A stretch of DNA of 64,000 nt. Origin: Marivirga salinae. GTDB taxonomy: Bacteria; Bacteroidota; Bacteroidia; Cytophagales; Cyclobacteriaceae. This document shows, piece after piece, positions 46,782 through 54,411 of this stretch. Position 1 is the first letter of the stretch; every line of letters starts with the position of its first letter. The translations under genes and the position numbers were made by a program. Location: the NCBI RefSeq assembly GCF_030503855.1, contig NZ_CP129971.1, forward strand, positions 2,604,001 through 2,668,000. The letters are read 5' to 3'. The notes under the pieces were generated by a model. That model did not search any database. It saw only the letters and a list, made by a program, of their open reading frames with translations, and was not told where the DNA came from.

Positions 46782-47000
46782 ATACAACGCGAAGCTAAAA
46801 TGCGTTTGCTGCACTTCGCTGATGAAATACTAAAGTAGCGAAGCCAAACCATAACCACAATTATTGAAAGAGAAATGAAGAAAAACATACTGAGTGCTTT
46901 TTTTAAATCTAAATGAAATCATCAGTTTGGCTTTGTGGCGATTCTACCACTTCAATTTGCTAGAAGCAGTAAGCAAATGCGTTTTTAGCAAATGTTGGCA
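46782..47000 (-). repeat. attC-like site, family A copy 3
   Basis: Leftward TGCCAAC (47000-46994), 4 bp after the ParE-like stop, to GTTGTAT (46788-46782). Arms AAAATGCGTTTGCT / AGCAAATGCGTTTTT pair. Confidence 0.8.
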
Positions 47001-47003
47001 ACT

Positions 47004-47294
47004 TTATTTTATTGCTCCAGTAATATCCTGTCGACCAACGATTGCCATAATCTCTACAACCTTGTCATTGACTCTAAAGTAGATGCTATCAGCCCCGCAA
47101 ACACAACGTCTATATCCTTCTTTTATGTAGTCGACCGACTGGTATGAAAAAGGTCTCTCGGCTATCATTTCAAAGTATTCAAAAAAGGTATAGAAATAGT
47201 TATCAGCTTGTATGTCTCCAAATTTTTCAACTCCATATTGATGTATTCTGATAAGGTCATTTTTGGCTTCGTTGCTCAGTCTATATTCAGCCAT
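47004..47294 (-). CDS. ParE/RelE-family toxin
   Basis: 96 residues: AEYRLSNEAKNDLIRIHQYG, VEKFGDIQADNYFYTFFEYF and RPFSYQSVDYIKEGYRRCVCG form the ParE fold with its late basic region. It overlaps the antitoxin stop by 8 bp. Likely acts on gyrase or ribosomes; which one is unknown. Confidence 0.85.
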   Translation of the reverse strand: MAEYRLSNEAKNDLIRIHQYGVEKFGDIQADNYFYTFFEYFEMIAERPFSYQSVDYIKEGYRRCVCGADSIYFRVNDKVVEIMAIVGRQDITGAIK

Positions 47295-47526
47295 GTAAAT
47301 CAGACTTTGATTGTGCTAAAATCTGCTCTTTAGTAGCATTTGTAAAACCACTTTTCTCAGCTTTCTCGAGTTTTGCTTTAATCCAGTCAATTTCCTTCTG
47401 TTGGTTTCTTGCTTGTCGGATTAAGTCATTCACTAATTCGCTTTTACTAGAATACTCTTGACTGTCGACTTGTGATTTTAGCCACTCGTCATTTGGTTTG
47501 GTAAATGATATACTTTGACGTGCCAT
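47287..47526 (-). CDS. ParD-like antitoxin
   Basis: 79 residues from the ATG at 47526 (MARQSISFTKPNDEWLKSQV). A ribbon-helix-helix N-terminus is followed by QEYSSKSELVNDLIRQARN and a charged C-terminal toxin-binding helix. Typical of ParD. An earlier ATG at 47556 would add a hydrophobic decapeptide. The promoter region is cut off by IS481 about 60 bp upstream. Confidence 0.82.
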   Translation of the reverse strand: MARQSISFTKPNDEWLKSQVDSQEYSSKSELVNDLIRQARNQQKEIDWIKAKLEKAEKSGFTNATKEQILAQSKSDLHG

Positions 47527-47584
47527 AATTAATAATTTGATGTAAATATACACCAAATACGAATCAATTGCAAGAAGTTTGTTC

Positions 47585-48887
47585 GTTAAGGCAGATAGTT
47601 TACAAAGTTAAAGGGACATCCTTTACACTAAAATAGCGCTTAACCTTGTTTGTGTTTTCTTCTTTCTTAGATCATTTTCATTAAAGTATCCTAAAAATAC
47701 GTTTCTATAGAATACCTTCCAAATACCATTTCCTTGTTCTTCAGCGGCTACTTGTTTTCTCTCAGCTCCGCGTGATATAAAAACCCAGTAGTTAGACCTC
47801 CATCTGACATATCCATTGGTGTATACATTCATGACTTTCATATGTGTTGGATAGTCATATCTGGGGATTCTACTGGGATATTCTCTGGATGAAAATTGAT
47901 GCATACTAGCAGGTGTTTCCATACCCAGTGCTTCATGTGGCCTCACATAATTATATTCCTCGACAAACTTGTTTAGACTCCTCTGTTGAGACTTTAGATC
48001 GTAGGCAGAAGGAAGTGCACAAGCTGCCTTTAAGTCTCTGTGCATGCGTTCATGTCGTCCGTTTTGTTCAGGGTGAGCCGGATCTGAAAACACTGGTAAA
48101 ATACCCAGCTCAATGAACCAGTAGGAGAGTCTTGTAAAGCGTTGGATAGCACTGACTGATCCGAAGGGCCCACCGTTATCAGTATGGATTTGCCTAGGCA
48201 GTCCATATTTGTTAAAAACCCTTGTAAACTCCAATTTAGCGTCTTTAAAGGTCTCTCGGTAGTGTGCTTTAGCAGTGAAGACAAAGCGACTTTTTGAGTC
48301 TGCAATGGTGAGTGGATGACAGTACTTTCTGTTGCCCATGACGAACTTCCCTTTGTAGTCAGCCGACCATACTTCGTTGCAGGATTTAGGGTCAAAAATA
48401 GGATAGATAGGCTTTACTCTTCGCAGCCTTTTTTGAGGACAAACCAAGCCGTTTTTAGAGAGGATGTTGTGTACGGTAACCACTGATGGAATGTCCTCTG
48501 GGCTACAGTGGTTAAACAACAATCGATGTATTTTCTTAGCGCCCCATTTTGAATGCCTTTTTTTTAAATCGAGTATGTATTGCTCGACTTTTTCTTTGGT
48601 TCTGTTGGGGTGATTAATCGGCTTCTTAGCCCGTTCTCTAAGTCCTTCAATGCCTTGCTTTTCATAGCGGTCAATCAGCTTGTAGGCTGTTGGCCTGGAT
48701 ATTTCAAAAGCTTTGCAAAGTTCGGTAATGGTGTACTTATTAGTACGCCATTCGCAGATAAATTCAATTTTCTGTTCCATAGTTGTTGTGTTCTTCCAAG
48801 GCATAGCAATTTGAGTTTTTACTCAATTTACTATTCTTAAAAGTGTAAACTATGTCCCTTTAACTTTGTAAAGCATGTCCCTTTAAC
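47585..48887 (-). mobile_element. IS481-family insertion sequence
   Basis: 1303 bp. The ends share an inverted pattern: GTTAAGGCAGATAGTTTACA at the left and, reading from the right, GTTAAAGGGACATGCTTTAC. Both continue into AAAGTTAAAGGGACAT. No target duplication is seen (flanks TTTGTTC and GTACC). It sits between the ParD promoter region and the site at 48901. Confidence 0.75.
47623..48804 (-). CDS. IS481-family transposase
   Basis: 393 residues. An N-terminal helix-turn-helix (ITELCKAFEISRPTAYKLIDRY) and HTH_32-like linker are followed by an rve catalytic core with DYKGKF (Asp), HTDNGGPFG (Asp) and PEQNGRHERMH (Glu), the DDE triad of IS481. The length is a little above the usual because of a C-terminal KQVAAEEQGNGIW domain. 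Appears intact. The second ATG (MEQKIEFICEW) could be the true start. Confidence 0.88.
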   Translation of the reverse strand: MPWKNTTTMEQKIEFICEWRTNKYTITELCKAFEISRPTAYKLIDRYEKQGIEGLRERAKKPINHPNRTKEKVEQYILDLKKRHSKWGAKKIHRLLFNHCSPEDIPSVVTVHNILSKNGLVCPQKRLRRVKPIYPIFDPKSCNEVWSADYKGKFVMGNRKYCHPLTIADSKSRFVFTAKAHYRETFKDAKLEFTRVFNKYGLPRQIHTDNGGPFGSVSAIQRFTRLSYWFIELGILPVFSDPAHPEQNGRHERMHRDLKAACALPSAYDLKSQQRSLNKFVEEYNYVRPHEALGMETPASMHQFSSREYPSRIPRYDYPTHMKVMNVYTNGYVRWRSNYWVFISRGAERKQVAAEEQGNGIWKVFYRNVFLGYFNENDLRKKKTQTRLSAILV

Positions 48888-48900
48888 GTACCTAAATGCC

Positions 48901-49030
48901 GCACAACGGTAAGTATATGCAAAGTAGGCGATTGCGTGCTTCAAACCTATCAACCCGTTGAGAAGTTGAAGCGGGCTACAACCCTTGAAATTACTACTAT
49001 TTCGCCTATTTTGTATATACATTGTTGGGC
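48901..49030 (-). repeat. attC-like site, 130 bp
   Basis: Boxes GCCCAAC (49030-49024, exact RYYYAAC) and GTTGTGC (48907-48901). Arms AAGTATATGCAAAGTAGGCGA / TTCGCCTATTTTGTATATAC pair well. The end of the serine hydrolase gene runs into it. Confidence 0.75.
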
Positions 49031-50049
49031 GTTCGTTTTTTTATTAATTCCATCAATTCTGTGTGTACATGAAATGTTTCTTTAAAATTATCCAATTTTC
49101 TTGCAGTATTTTCAAGTACAATTAGATTCATATTGGTCTGCGGATAATGATAACAAGCTGACACAAAACCTGGTGCATATCCAAACGCTCCTATTTGTGT
49201 ATTATTTTCACCGTCTTTGAAAAGCAATCCATATCCATATTCTATTTTGTCAAATATCGGATGAAGTCTCGTGGCATATCTTGTTTCCATTAATATCAAA
49301 GTCTTTTCATTTATCAGTTTTCCAGAATAAAGCATCTTATTCCATTTGCTCAAATCTTTTGCATTTGAGATAAAAGCACCTGCTGCTACATAATTTTCTA
49401 AACTATTTGTCACAAACTCCAATTTTCCATTCTCCGTTTCTTCGTATCCTTTTACAAGACTTTTATAATTTTTATTATCAGGATGATAAGTGTTTTTCAA
49501 TCCATATTCAGCAAAACATTCGGTTGATAATTCATTAAATGTTTTTCCTGTAATTTTTTCTAATATTTGAGACAATAATTCATATCCAAACTGAGAATAA
49601 TGAAACTGAGAACCTAATTCAAATTCCAACGGTTTATTCAAGTCTACAATTCCGTGTGTATGAACTAATAAATGATGGATTGTTACTTCATTAGCCCAAG
49701 ACTGTTTTATATCAGGTAAGTACTGAATGATTTTATCATCTAGTTTTAAATTTCCTTTTTCGTATTCTCTCAATACTAAAACTGCTGTTATCTGTTTACT
49801 TATTGAACCTATTACAAACTGGTTCTCCATATTCATAGGAGTCTTGTTTTCTAAATCAGAATAACCAAAAGCTTTTGAATAAATCGTAGTTGTGTCTTTT
49901 GTAACAAGTATAACTCCATTAAAACCATTGTTTACAGAAATTGAATCAATTTTTTTGATTAGGTCAGAATATTCTATGTTTTCTTTTGGCTTTGTATTTT
50001 GACAAGAAACAACAAGTATTGATACTAAAATTATTAAAATATTTTTCAT
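49006..50049 (-). CDS. Serine hydrolase lipoprotein (beta-lactamase family)
   Basis: 347 residues from the ATG at 50049. Lipobox ILVSILVVSCQNTK; SxxK in QFVIGSISKQITA; YxN replaced by YSQFGYELLS; later GAFGYAPGFVSA. Family: class C beta-lactamase-like DD-peptidases and esterases. The last eight residues (RTPNNVYTK region) are encoded inside the attC-like site, so the original stop may have been changed by recombination. Confidence 0.8.
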   Translation of the reverse strand: MKNILIILVSILVVSCQNTKPKENIEYSDLIKKIDSISVNNGFNGVILVTKDTTTIYSKAFGYSDLENKTPMNMENQFVIGSISKQITAVLVLREYEKGNLKLDDKIIQYLPDIKQSWANEVTIHHLLVHTHGIVDLNKPLEFELGSQFHYSQFGYELLSQILEKITGKTFNELSTECFAEYGLKNTYHPDNKNYKSLVKGYEETENGKLEFVTNSLENYVAAGAFISNAKDLSKWNKMLYSGKLINEKTLILMETRYATRLHPIFDKIEYGYGLLFKDGENNTQIGAFGYAPGFVSACYHYPQTNMNLIVLENTARKLDNFKETFHVHTELMELIKKRTPNNVYTK

Positions 50050-50219
50050 TGAAAACCTTTCCATTTTTATTACTTCTGTGAATTTAGTTGCACCTCAAAA
50101 TGACGCCCAACGCCACTGTATAAATTCGTGGCTGATTAAAAGTATAAAAATTTCAATAAACTACCGAGGCAATCCGAAGGATTGGCTTATTAAATTACTT
50201 TTCACCAATAAGTCAATCC

Positions 50220-51236
50220 TTATCTTATGGATAAAGCAAGAGAGTTCAGGTAGTTTTTGTCATATTTTTTATTGTTACGAATAACCGCAAATAATCGATG
50301 AATGAGTTTAGACCGAACCGCATTTAAAACTAGCATTTTATTTTTTCCCTCTTCCACTTTTCTAGTGTAGTAATCTCTTAATTCCCCATCAACCTGGATG
50401 GCTGAAAGGGCTGCCATATGAAAGACTTGCTTTAATTTTTTATTAGCACGTTTAGAAACTCTTGCTTTGGTTTTTAAACTGCTACCAGACATAAATTGAA
50501 AAGGAGCTACACCAGCGTGACAAGCGAACTTTCTTGGGTCTGAAAAGTCTTTAAATCCTCTGGTAGCCACAATAGTTTGTATTGCTGCTTGTGTTCCTAT
50601 TCCAGTTATTGAGGTAGATAGATTAAACTGATGCTTTAGATTATCATCGTCAGTTATGAGGTGATCAATCTGATCCTGTATGGATTTAAGCTGCAAGACC
50701 AGCGTTTTAATAATAGCCTTATATCGTTTGACTTTGTTTTTGTAGAAAGAGTCAGGGACATGTCCTTTTTGATCTTTGATTTGAGCAGTGTATTTAGTTT
50801 TGTCTGTTAAGATTAAATCTCTTTCATTTAATAAAAATTTGAGTTCTTCAATAACTTCATCATCTCTATTATATAATTTCACTAAGTCTTTAAATCGGAA
50901 AGCATAAATGGCTATTTTTTCAGAATCAATTTTATCATTTTTAGATCTAGAGATACCCGAACGGTGTTTGATCTGAGCAGCATTTTCAATCCACAGATCA
51001 ATAGCCATAGCTTTACAAGCTTCAACTAAGGAGAAAATATAAAGTCCGGTAAACTCTGCACAAACCAAGCTGTTTTCAATATCAAAGCCATTTCTTTTAA
51101 GTGACTTTAAATGTACAATAATACTTTTAGAGTTGTTTTTACAAACTGAGTGATTGAGTTCACCATCTGTGTTTAAAGTAGTAATGTCAATTTTAGCTTT
51201 GCTAATATCAATACCAATAAAATTAGAATAATTCAT
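50220..51236 (-). CDS. IS110-family transposase (RuvC-like DEDD recombinase)
   Basis: 338 residues from MNYSNFIGIDISK at 51236. The N-terminal DEDD domain shows GIDISKAKID, VCAEFTGLYIF, NAAQIKHRSGISRSKNDKID. The C-terminal Transposase_20 domain has GIGTQAAIQTIVATRGF and CHAGVAPFQFMSGSS with its conserved Ser. Appears intact. The open frame extends 14 residues upstream, but those are not family-like. Confidence 0.9.
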   Translation of the reverse strand: MNYSNFIGIDISKAKIDITTLNTDGELNHSVCKNNSKSIIVHLKSLKRNGFDIENSLVCAEFTGLYIFSLVEACKAMAIDLWIENAAQIKHRSGISRSKNDKIDSEKIAIYAFRFKDLVKLYNRDDEVIEELKFLLNERDLILTDKTKYTAQIKDQKGHVPDSFYKNKVKRYKAIIKTLVLQLKSIQDQIDHLITDDDNLKHQFNLSTSITGIGTQAAIQTIVATRGFKDFSDPRKFACHAGVAPFQFMSGSSLKTKARVSKRANKKLKQVFHMAALSAIQVDGELRDYYTRKVEEGKNKMLVLNAVRSKLIHRLFAVIRNNKKYDKNYLNSLALSIR

Positions 51237-51239
51237 AGA

Positions 51240-51437
51240 TTTACTTTTAAGGATGAAACATAAAGGGATTAAGTACACTCCTAATGACCTTAATAGTCGA
51301 GACTAATATTCTTATTGAGGTTTTGAGTACTTAAAAAATAGAATAGTACCTATAAGGATTCTAGATTTTATCTAGCGGATTGACTGGTTTACTATTCTAC
51401 CTCCTTTCTTATTATAATACAATATCGTAAATCTAAG
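51240..51437 (-). ncRNA. Candidate IS110 bridge RNA region
   Basis: The noncoding end next to the transposase start. It has a stem AGAATAGTA / TACTATTCT around a loop that contains GTCAATCCGC (51384-51375), identical to the target half-site at 51449-51440. IS110 elements are known to encode a bridge RNA here whose loop reads the target. The RNA itself is inferred. Confidence 0.45.
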
Positions 51438-51525
51438 GTGCGGATTGACGGACTATCTACGAAGAGCCAAAGGACCAATAACCTACTGAACAGCCATGAT
51501 TTATACAGAATGTTGGCAGTAGTGT

Positions 51526-52227
51526 TTATTCATTTATCGCAAAATACCTTAATTCGCTTTCGCTTTTTATAAGGTCTATATAAAAATGAAATGTCCCATC
51601 TTCTTTTTTCACATTGGTATAATATTCTCTTTTGACAAAACCTGAAGTCTCGTAGTCAACGGTGTCATTTAATCTGTAATCAGCAGAAGGCCATTCTTTT
51701 GCTGAATTTGAAATAAATCCTTTAAAGTTTTTGGAAGTCCTAATATCCTCTGCAATTCGAGTGAAATCAGATTTAGATAATTCTAATGTGAAAGTTTGCA
51801 CATAATCTGTAAAGCCACCGCTTTCATTTTCAATTATTTCAAAATCGTCTTGAAGTTCTATTCCATGCCATGATAGCATTTCCTTCGCCTCTTTTTTACT
51901 GAATGTCCAGTCCACTATCCAAGGTTGCAATATGGTTAGGATTAGAACAACTAATAAAGCTACAGCTAAGATTACTCCAGTCTTATGTTTCCCAAAGTTT
52001 CTAAATGTCCAATAGGTTAGGAAAATAATTTGAAATGCAATTATTAGTGGCCAAATGAAAAGAACAAGAAAGTCCAAATGCTCAATAAAGCTCCAAATAA
52101 TTATCAGACTTAAAAGTATGCCTACCACTGACCCTAATTTTTTATGGCCATTCTTAAAAGGTAGCCAAAAGCAAAGAGCAGATAAGCCGAAAAGGATAAA
52201 AGTGATTAGTATTGTAACTGGTGCCAT
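51526..52227 (-). CDS. Hypothetical membrane protein
   Basis: 233 residues with about four helices in the first 110 (LITFILFGLSALCFWLPF, VVGILLSLIIIWSFIEHL, ...VILAVALLVVLILTIL). A soluble C-terminal domain follows (LSWHGIELQDDFEIIENESGGFTDY). No family recognised. Single-gene cassette with 10-of-10 box match (GTTGGCAGTA). Confidence 0.6.
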   Translation of the reverse strand: MAPVTILITFILFGLSALCFWLPFKNGHKKLGSVVGILLSLIIIWSFIEHLDFLVLFIWPLIIAFQIIFLTYWTFRNFGKHKTGVILAVALLVVLILTILQPWIVDWTFSKKEAKEMLSWHGIELQDDFEIIENESGGFTDYVQTFTLELSKSDFTRIAEDIRTSKNFKGFISNSAKEWPSADYRLNDTVDYETSGFVKREYYTNVKKEDGTFHFYIDLIKSESELRYFAINE

Positions 52228-52239
52228 TATTTAAATTAC

Positions 52240-52435
52240 TGCCAACGCCACTGTATAAATTCGTGGCTGATTAAAAGTATAAAAATTTCAATTAACTACC
52301 GAGGCAATCCGCAGGATTGGCTTATTAAATTATCTTCACACCAATAAGTCAATCGTGCGGATTGACGGGCTGTCTACAAAGAGCTGAAGGAACAATAACC
52401 TGCTAACAGCCATGATTTATGACAGAATGTTGTCA
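52240..52435 (-). repeat. attC-like site, family B copy 3
   Basis: Leftward TGACAAC (52435-52429) to GTTGGCA (52246-52240). Intact copy with the AATAAGTCAATCGTGCGGAT segment where IS110 entered the sister site. Confidence 0.8.
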
Positions 52436-52443
52436 ATAGTATT

Positions 52444-53343
52444 TTATGTATTTGAATGTTTAACCTGAAATAGCTTCAACCCTGTGTCTTCTTCAGTACC
52501 AGAATTGATTTTCTCATCATTTTCGAGTGATTCCAAAATATCAATAGCGTATTTTTTAGATATCTGGAAGATATAACCTATTCCTCGTGCTGAAAAAGCC
52601 TGAGTAGGGTGCTCTAAAAAATAACTATAAATAATTTTTTTGGTGTCTGGCTCAAGGAGTTTTCTTAGTTCGGACGCAATTTCGATTCCATATTTAATTC
52701 TATTAGACTCTATTTCGCCTGATGTTGCATGAACTTGTTCATTTCGGATCACACTAAGTTTTTGGTATAAAGAGAATTGATGTTTTGTAAGTACACCTCT
52801 TTTAAAAGCTTCTTCCCATTTAAAAGTAGCGCTAAAATCTATGTCATTAGCCTCTAATAATTGCCTTATTAGTTTATTAATTTCTTCCCAAGAAAGGATA
52901 AGTGTTGAAAGAGAGTTGTCAGAAGTTGAATAGCTAATTTCGATTTGGAATAAATTTCTGAGTAATAATTCTGCGATAGTTCGATACGCTTCAAGGTGAT
53001 TTTTATCAACACTCAAACCAGTTCCATCGTGGTATAATTGATTTCTAAGTCTATGGTAAAACTCGACATCAGATAATTCGATATTAGATACCTTATCGCT
53101 TGCTTTATCTATTACAAGGTTTAGCATTCTTGGAAAGGAGTTCCCAGCATCCTCTTTTTCTTTAAAAGAAAATTTAACACCAGATAAGCTAAAGGGTATA
53201 TTTATGAAAGTTCGAATTGCAGTTTCAACCGAATTATCAATACTGATAAAAGCTATTCTTTGGTCAAAAGCCTCACCTTTCGAAATATGATCATCTGCAT
53301 GCTTTAAAAGTTCAATTGCTCCAGAAGCCCAAGTTTTTTCCAT
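52444..53343 (-). CDS. HEPN-like protein with C-terminal winged helix
   Basis: 299 residues, mostly helical, no signal. Two R-x4-H motifs lie in similar contexts: FYHRLRNQLYHDGTGL (about residue 105) and KLSVIRNEQVHATSGEI (about residue 205). The R-x4-H motif is the RNase signature of HEPN domains. The last 60 residues (YFLEHPTQAFSARGIGYIFQISKKYAIDIL) resemble a winged helix. A defence or toxin role is possible, but the family assignment is by motif only. Confidence 0.5.
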   Translation of the reverse strand: MEKTWASGAIELLKHADDHISKGEAFDQRIAFISIDNSVETAIRTFINIPFSLSGVKFSFKEKEDAGNSFPRMLNLVIDKASDKVSNIELSDVEFYHRLRNQLYHDGTGLSVDKNHLEAYRTIAELLLRNLFQIEISYSTSDNSLSTLILSWEEINKLIRQLLEANDIDFSATFKWEEAFKRGVLTKHQFSLYQKLSVIRNEQVHATSGEIESNRIKYGIEIASELRKLLEPDTKKIIYSYFLEHPTQAFSARGIGYIFQISKKYAIDILESLENDEKINSGTEEDTGLKLFQVKHSNT

Positions 53344-53373
53344 TCATGATTTACGTAATAGAATGATTATTAT

Positions 53374-53591
53374 TGACAACGTGAAGCTAAAATGCGTTTG
53401 CTACACTTCGCTGATGAAATACTAAAGTAGCGAAGCCAAACCATAACCACAATTATTGAAAGAGAAATGAAGAGAAAGATACTGAGTGCTTTTTAAAAAT
53501 CTAAATAAAAACACCGGTTTGGCTTTGTGGCAATGTACCTCTTTACTTTGCTAGAAGCAGTAAGCAAATGCATTTTTAGCAAATGTTAGGG
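53374..53591 (-). repeat. attC-like site, family A copy 4
   Basis: Leftward CCCTAAC (53591-53585) to GTTGTCA (53380-53374). Arms, CTTCGCT...AGCGAAG hairpin and GCCAAAC...GGTTTGGC stem as in the other copies. Confidence 0.8.
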
Positions 53592-53605
53592 TTAGTATCT
53601 GTTTA

Positions 53606-54139
53606 CTAAATCGGTTCTATTTCAACTTCGACTCCATGATTTTTATATTTGTTTAATTCTTTTATGAATTCAATCTGGTCGTCACTTATTAATATTTCCT
53701 CATATATTTCTTTTGATTGGCTATCCAATTTAATGGTTATCCAATGCTTCTCTCTTGATTCATCTTCATCATCCACAGAGATATCGATAAACCTATAATT
53801 TATAGACTTAATGTCTTTGACTTCTATTATTATAGATCTATTATTCCAATTTTCTAAAATCCTATCATTCATAAATATCAACTTCCCAAATTCTTTTTTC
53901 TTATTGATTTTTGATATAAGGATTCCGCTAATTGCTACAAGAAAAATTATAAGTGATTCCCATTTCCACTTTTGTAAAAATCCCATACCATCATATTCCC
54001 AATCACCTTCTGCTGGTAATACTCTTAGTAATAGAATGATTAAAAGAAGGATAGATATCACAGTGATTACAGAGCTTAACCTACCTAATTTTTCGTTCTT
54101 TTCTTTTTGTCTTACAAGTGCAATTGAAAAATCTGACAT
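53606..54139 (-). CDS. Hypothetical two-helix membrane protein
   Basis: 177 residues: helices VITVISILLLIILLLRVLP and WESLIIFLVAISGILISK, then a PH-like soluble domain (FMNDRILENWNNRSIIIEVKDI). No family recognised. Cassette boxes match over 10 bp (GTTAGGGTTA). Confidence 0.55.
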   Translation of the reverse strand: MSDFSIALVRQKEKNEKLGRLSSVITVISILLLIILLLRVLPAEGDWEYDGMGFLQKWKWESLIIFLVAISGILISKINKKKEFGKLIFMNDRILENWNNRSIIIEVKDIKSINYRFIDISVDDEDESREKHWITIKLDSQSKEIYEEILISDDQIEFIKELNKYKNHGVEVEIEPI

Positions 54140-54173
54140 TTGTAAAATGAGATTAAAGGTTGAAATTAGTTAA

Positions 54174-54302
54174 CCCTAACGATTAGGCTAAGAAACGTGG
54201 GGCCTGTCGAAGTGCTTTTCATTCATGATGAAAAGAAGTAACATAGAAGGCGAAACCGCAAAAAACCACTACCGCCCCATGTTTTCTTAGGTGATGTTGT
54301 GC
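54174..54302 (-). repeat. attC-like site, 129 bp
   Basis: Boxes GCACAAC (54302-54296) and GTTAGGG (54180-54174). Arms CTAAGAAACGTGGGGC / GCCCCATGTTTTCTTAG pair nearly perfectly. Confidence 0.75.
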
Positions 54303-54411
54303 CTTCGTTATTTTTAGTTCAACATGACTTTCATTGATAAGAAAGATAAACATTTTTATAATATTTCCATTTCAGGGAGAATTTTATAAAATTTCGGTTC
54401 CAAGCATATAC

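Larger units (their letters stand above)
50219..51437 (-). mobile_element. IS110-group insertion sequence in an attC-like site
   Basis: 1219 bp by comparison with the uninterrupted copy at 52240, accurate to a base or two. There are no terminal inverted repeats. The transposase stop touches the edge. A 201-bp noncoding stretch lies upstream of the gene, as expected for the IS110 (not IS1111) subgroup. Confidence 0.8.
50105..51518 (-). repeat. attC-like site, family B copy 2, split by IS110
   Basis: The left part 50105-50218 (GCCCAAC... ...AATAAGTCAATC) and right part 51438-51518 (GTGCGGATTGAC... ...GTTGGCA) rejoin to a 195-bp family B site matching 52240-52435. The insertion lies next to the inner stem tip. 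Confidence 0.85.

Noticed and set aside
48030..48395. 121-residue frame inside the IS481 transposase
   Set aside because: Out-of-frame shadow; the main frame carries the full DDE triad.
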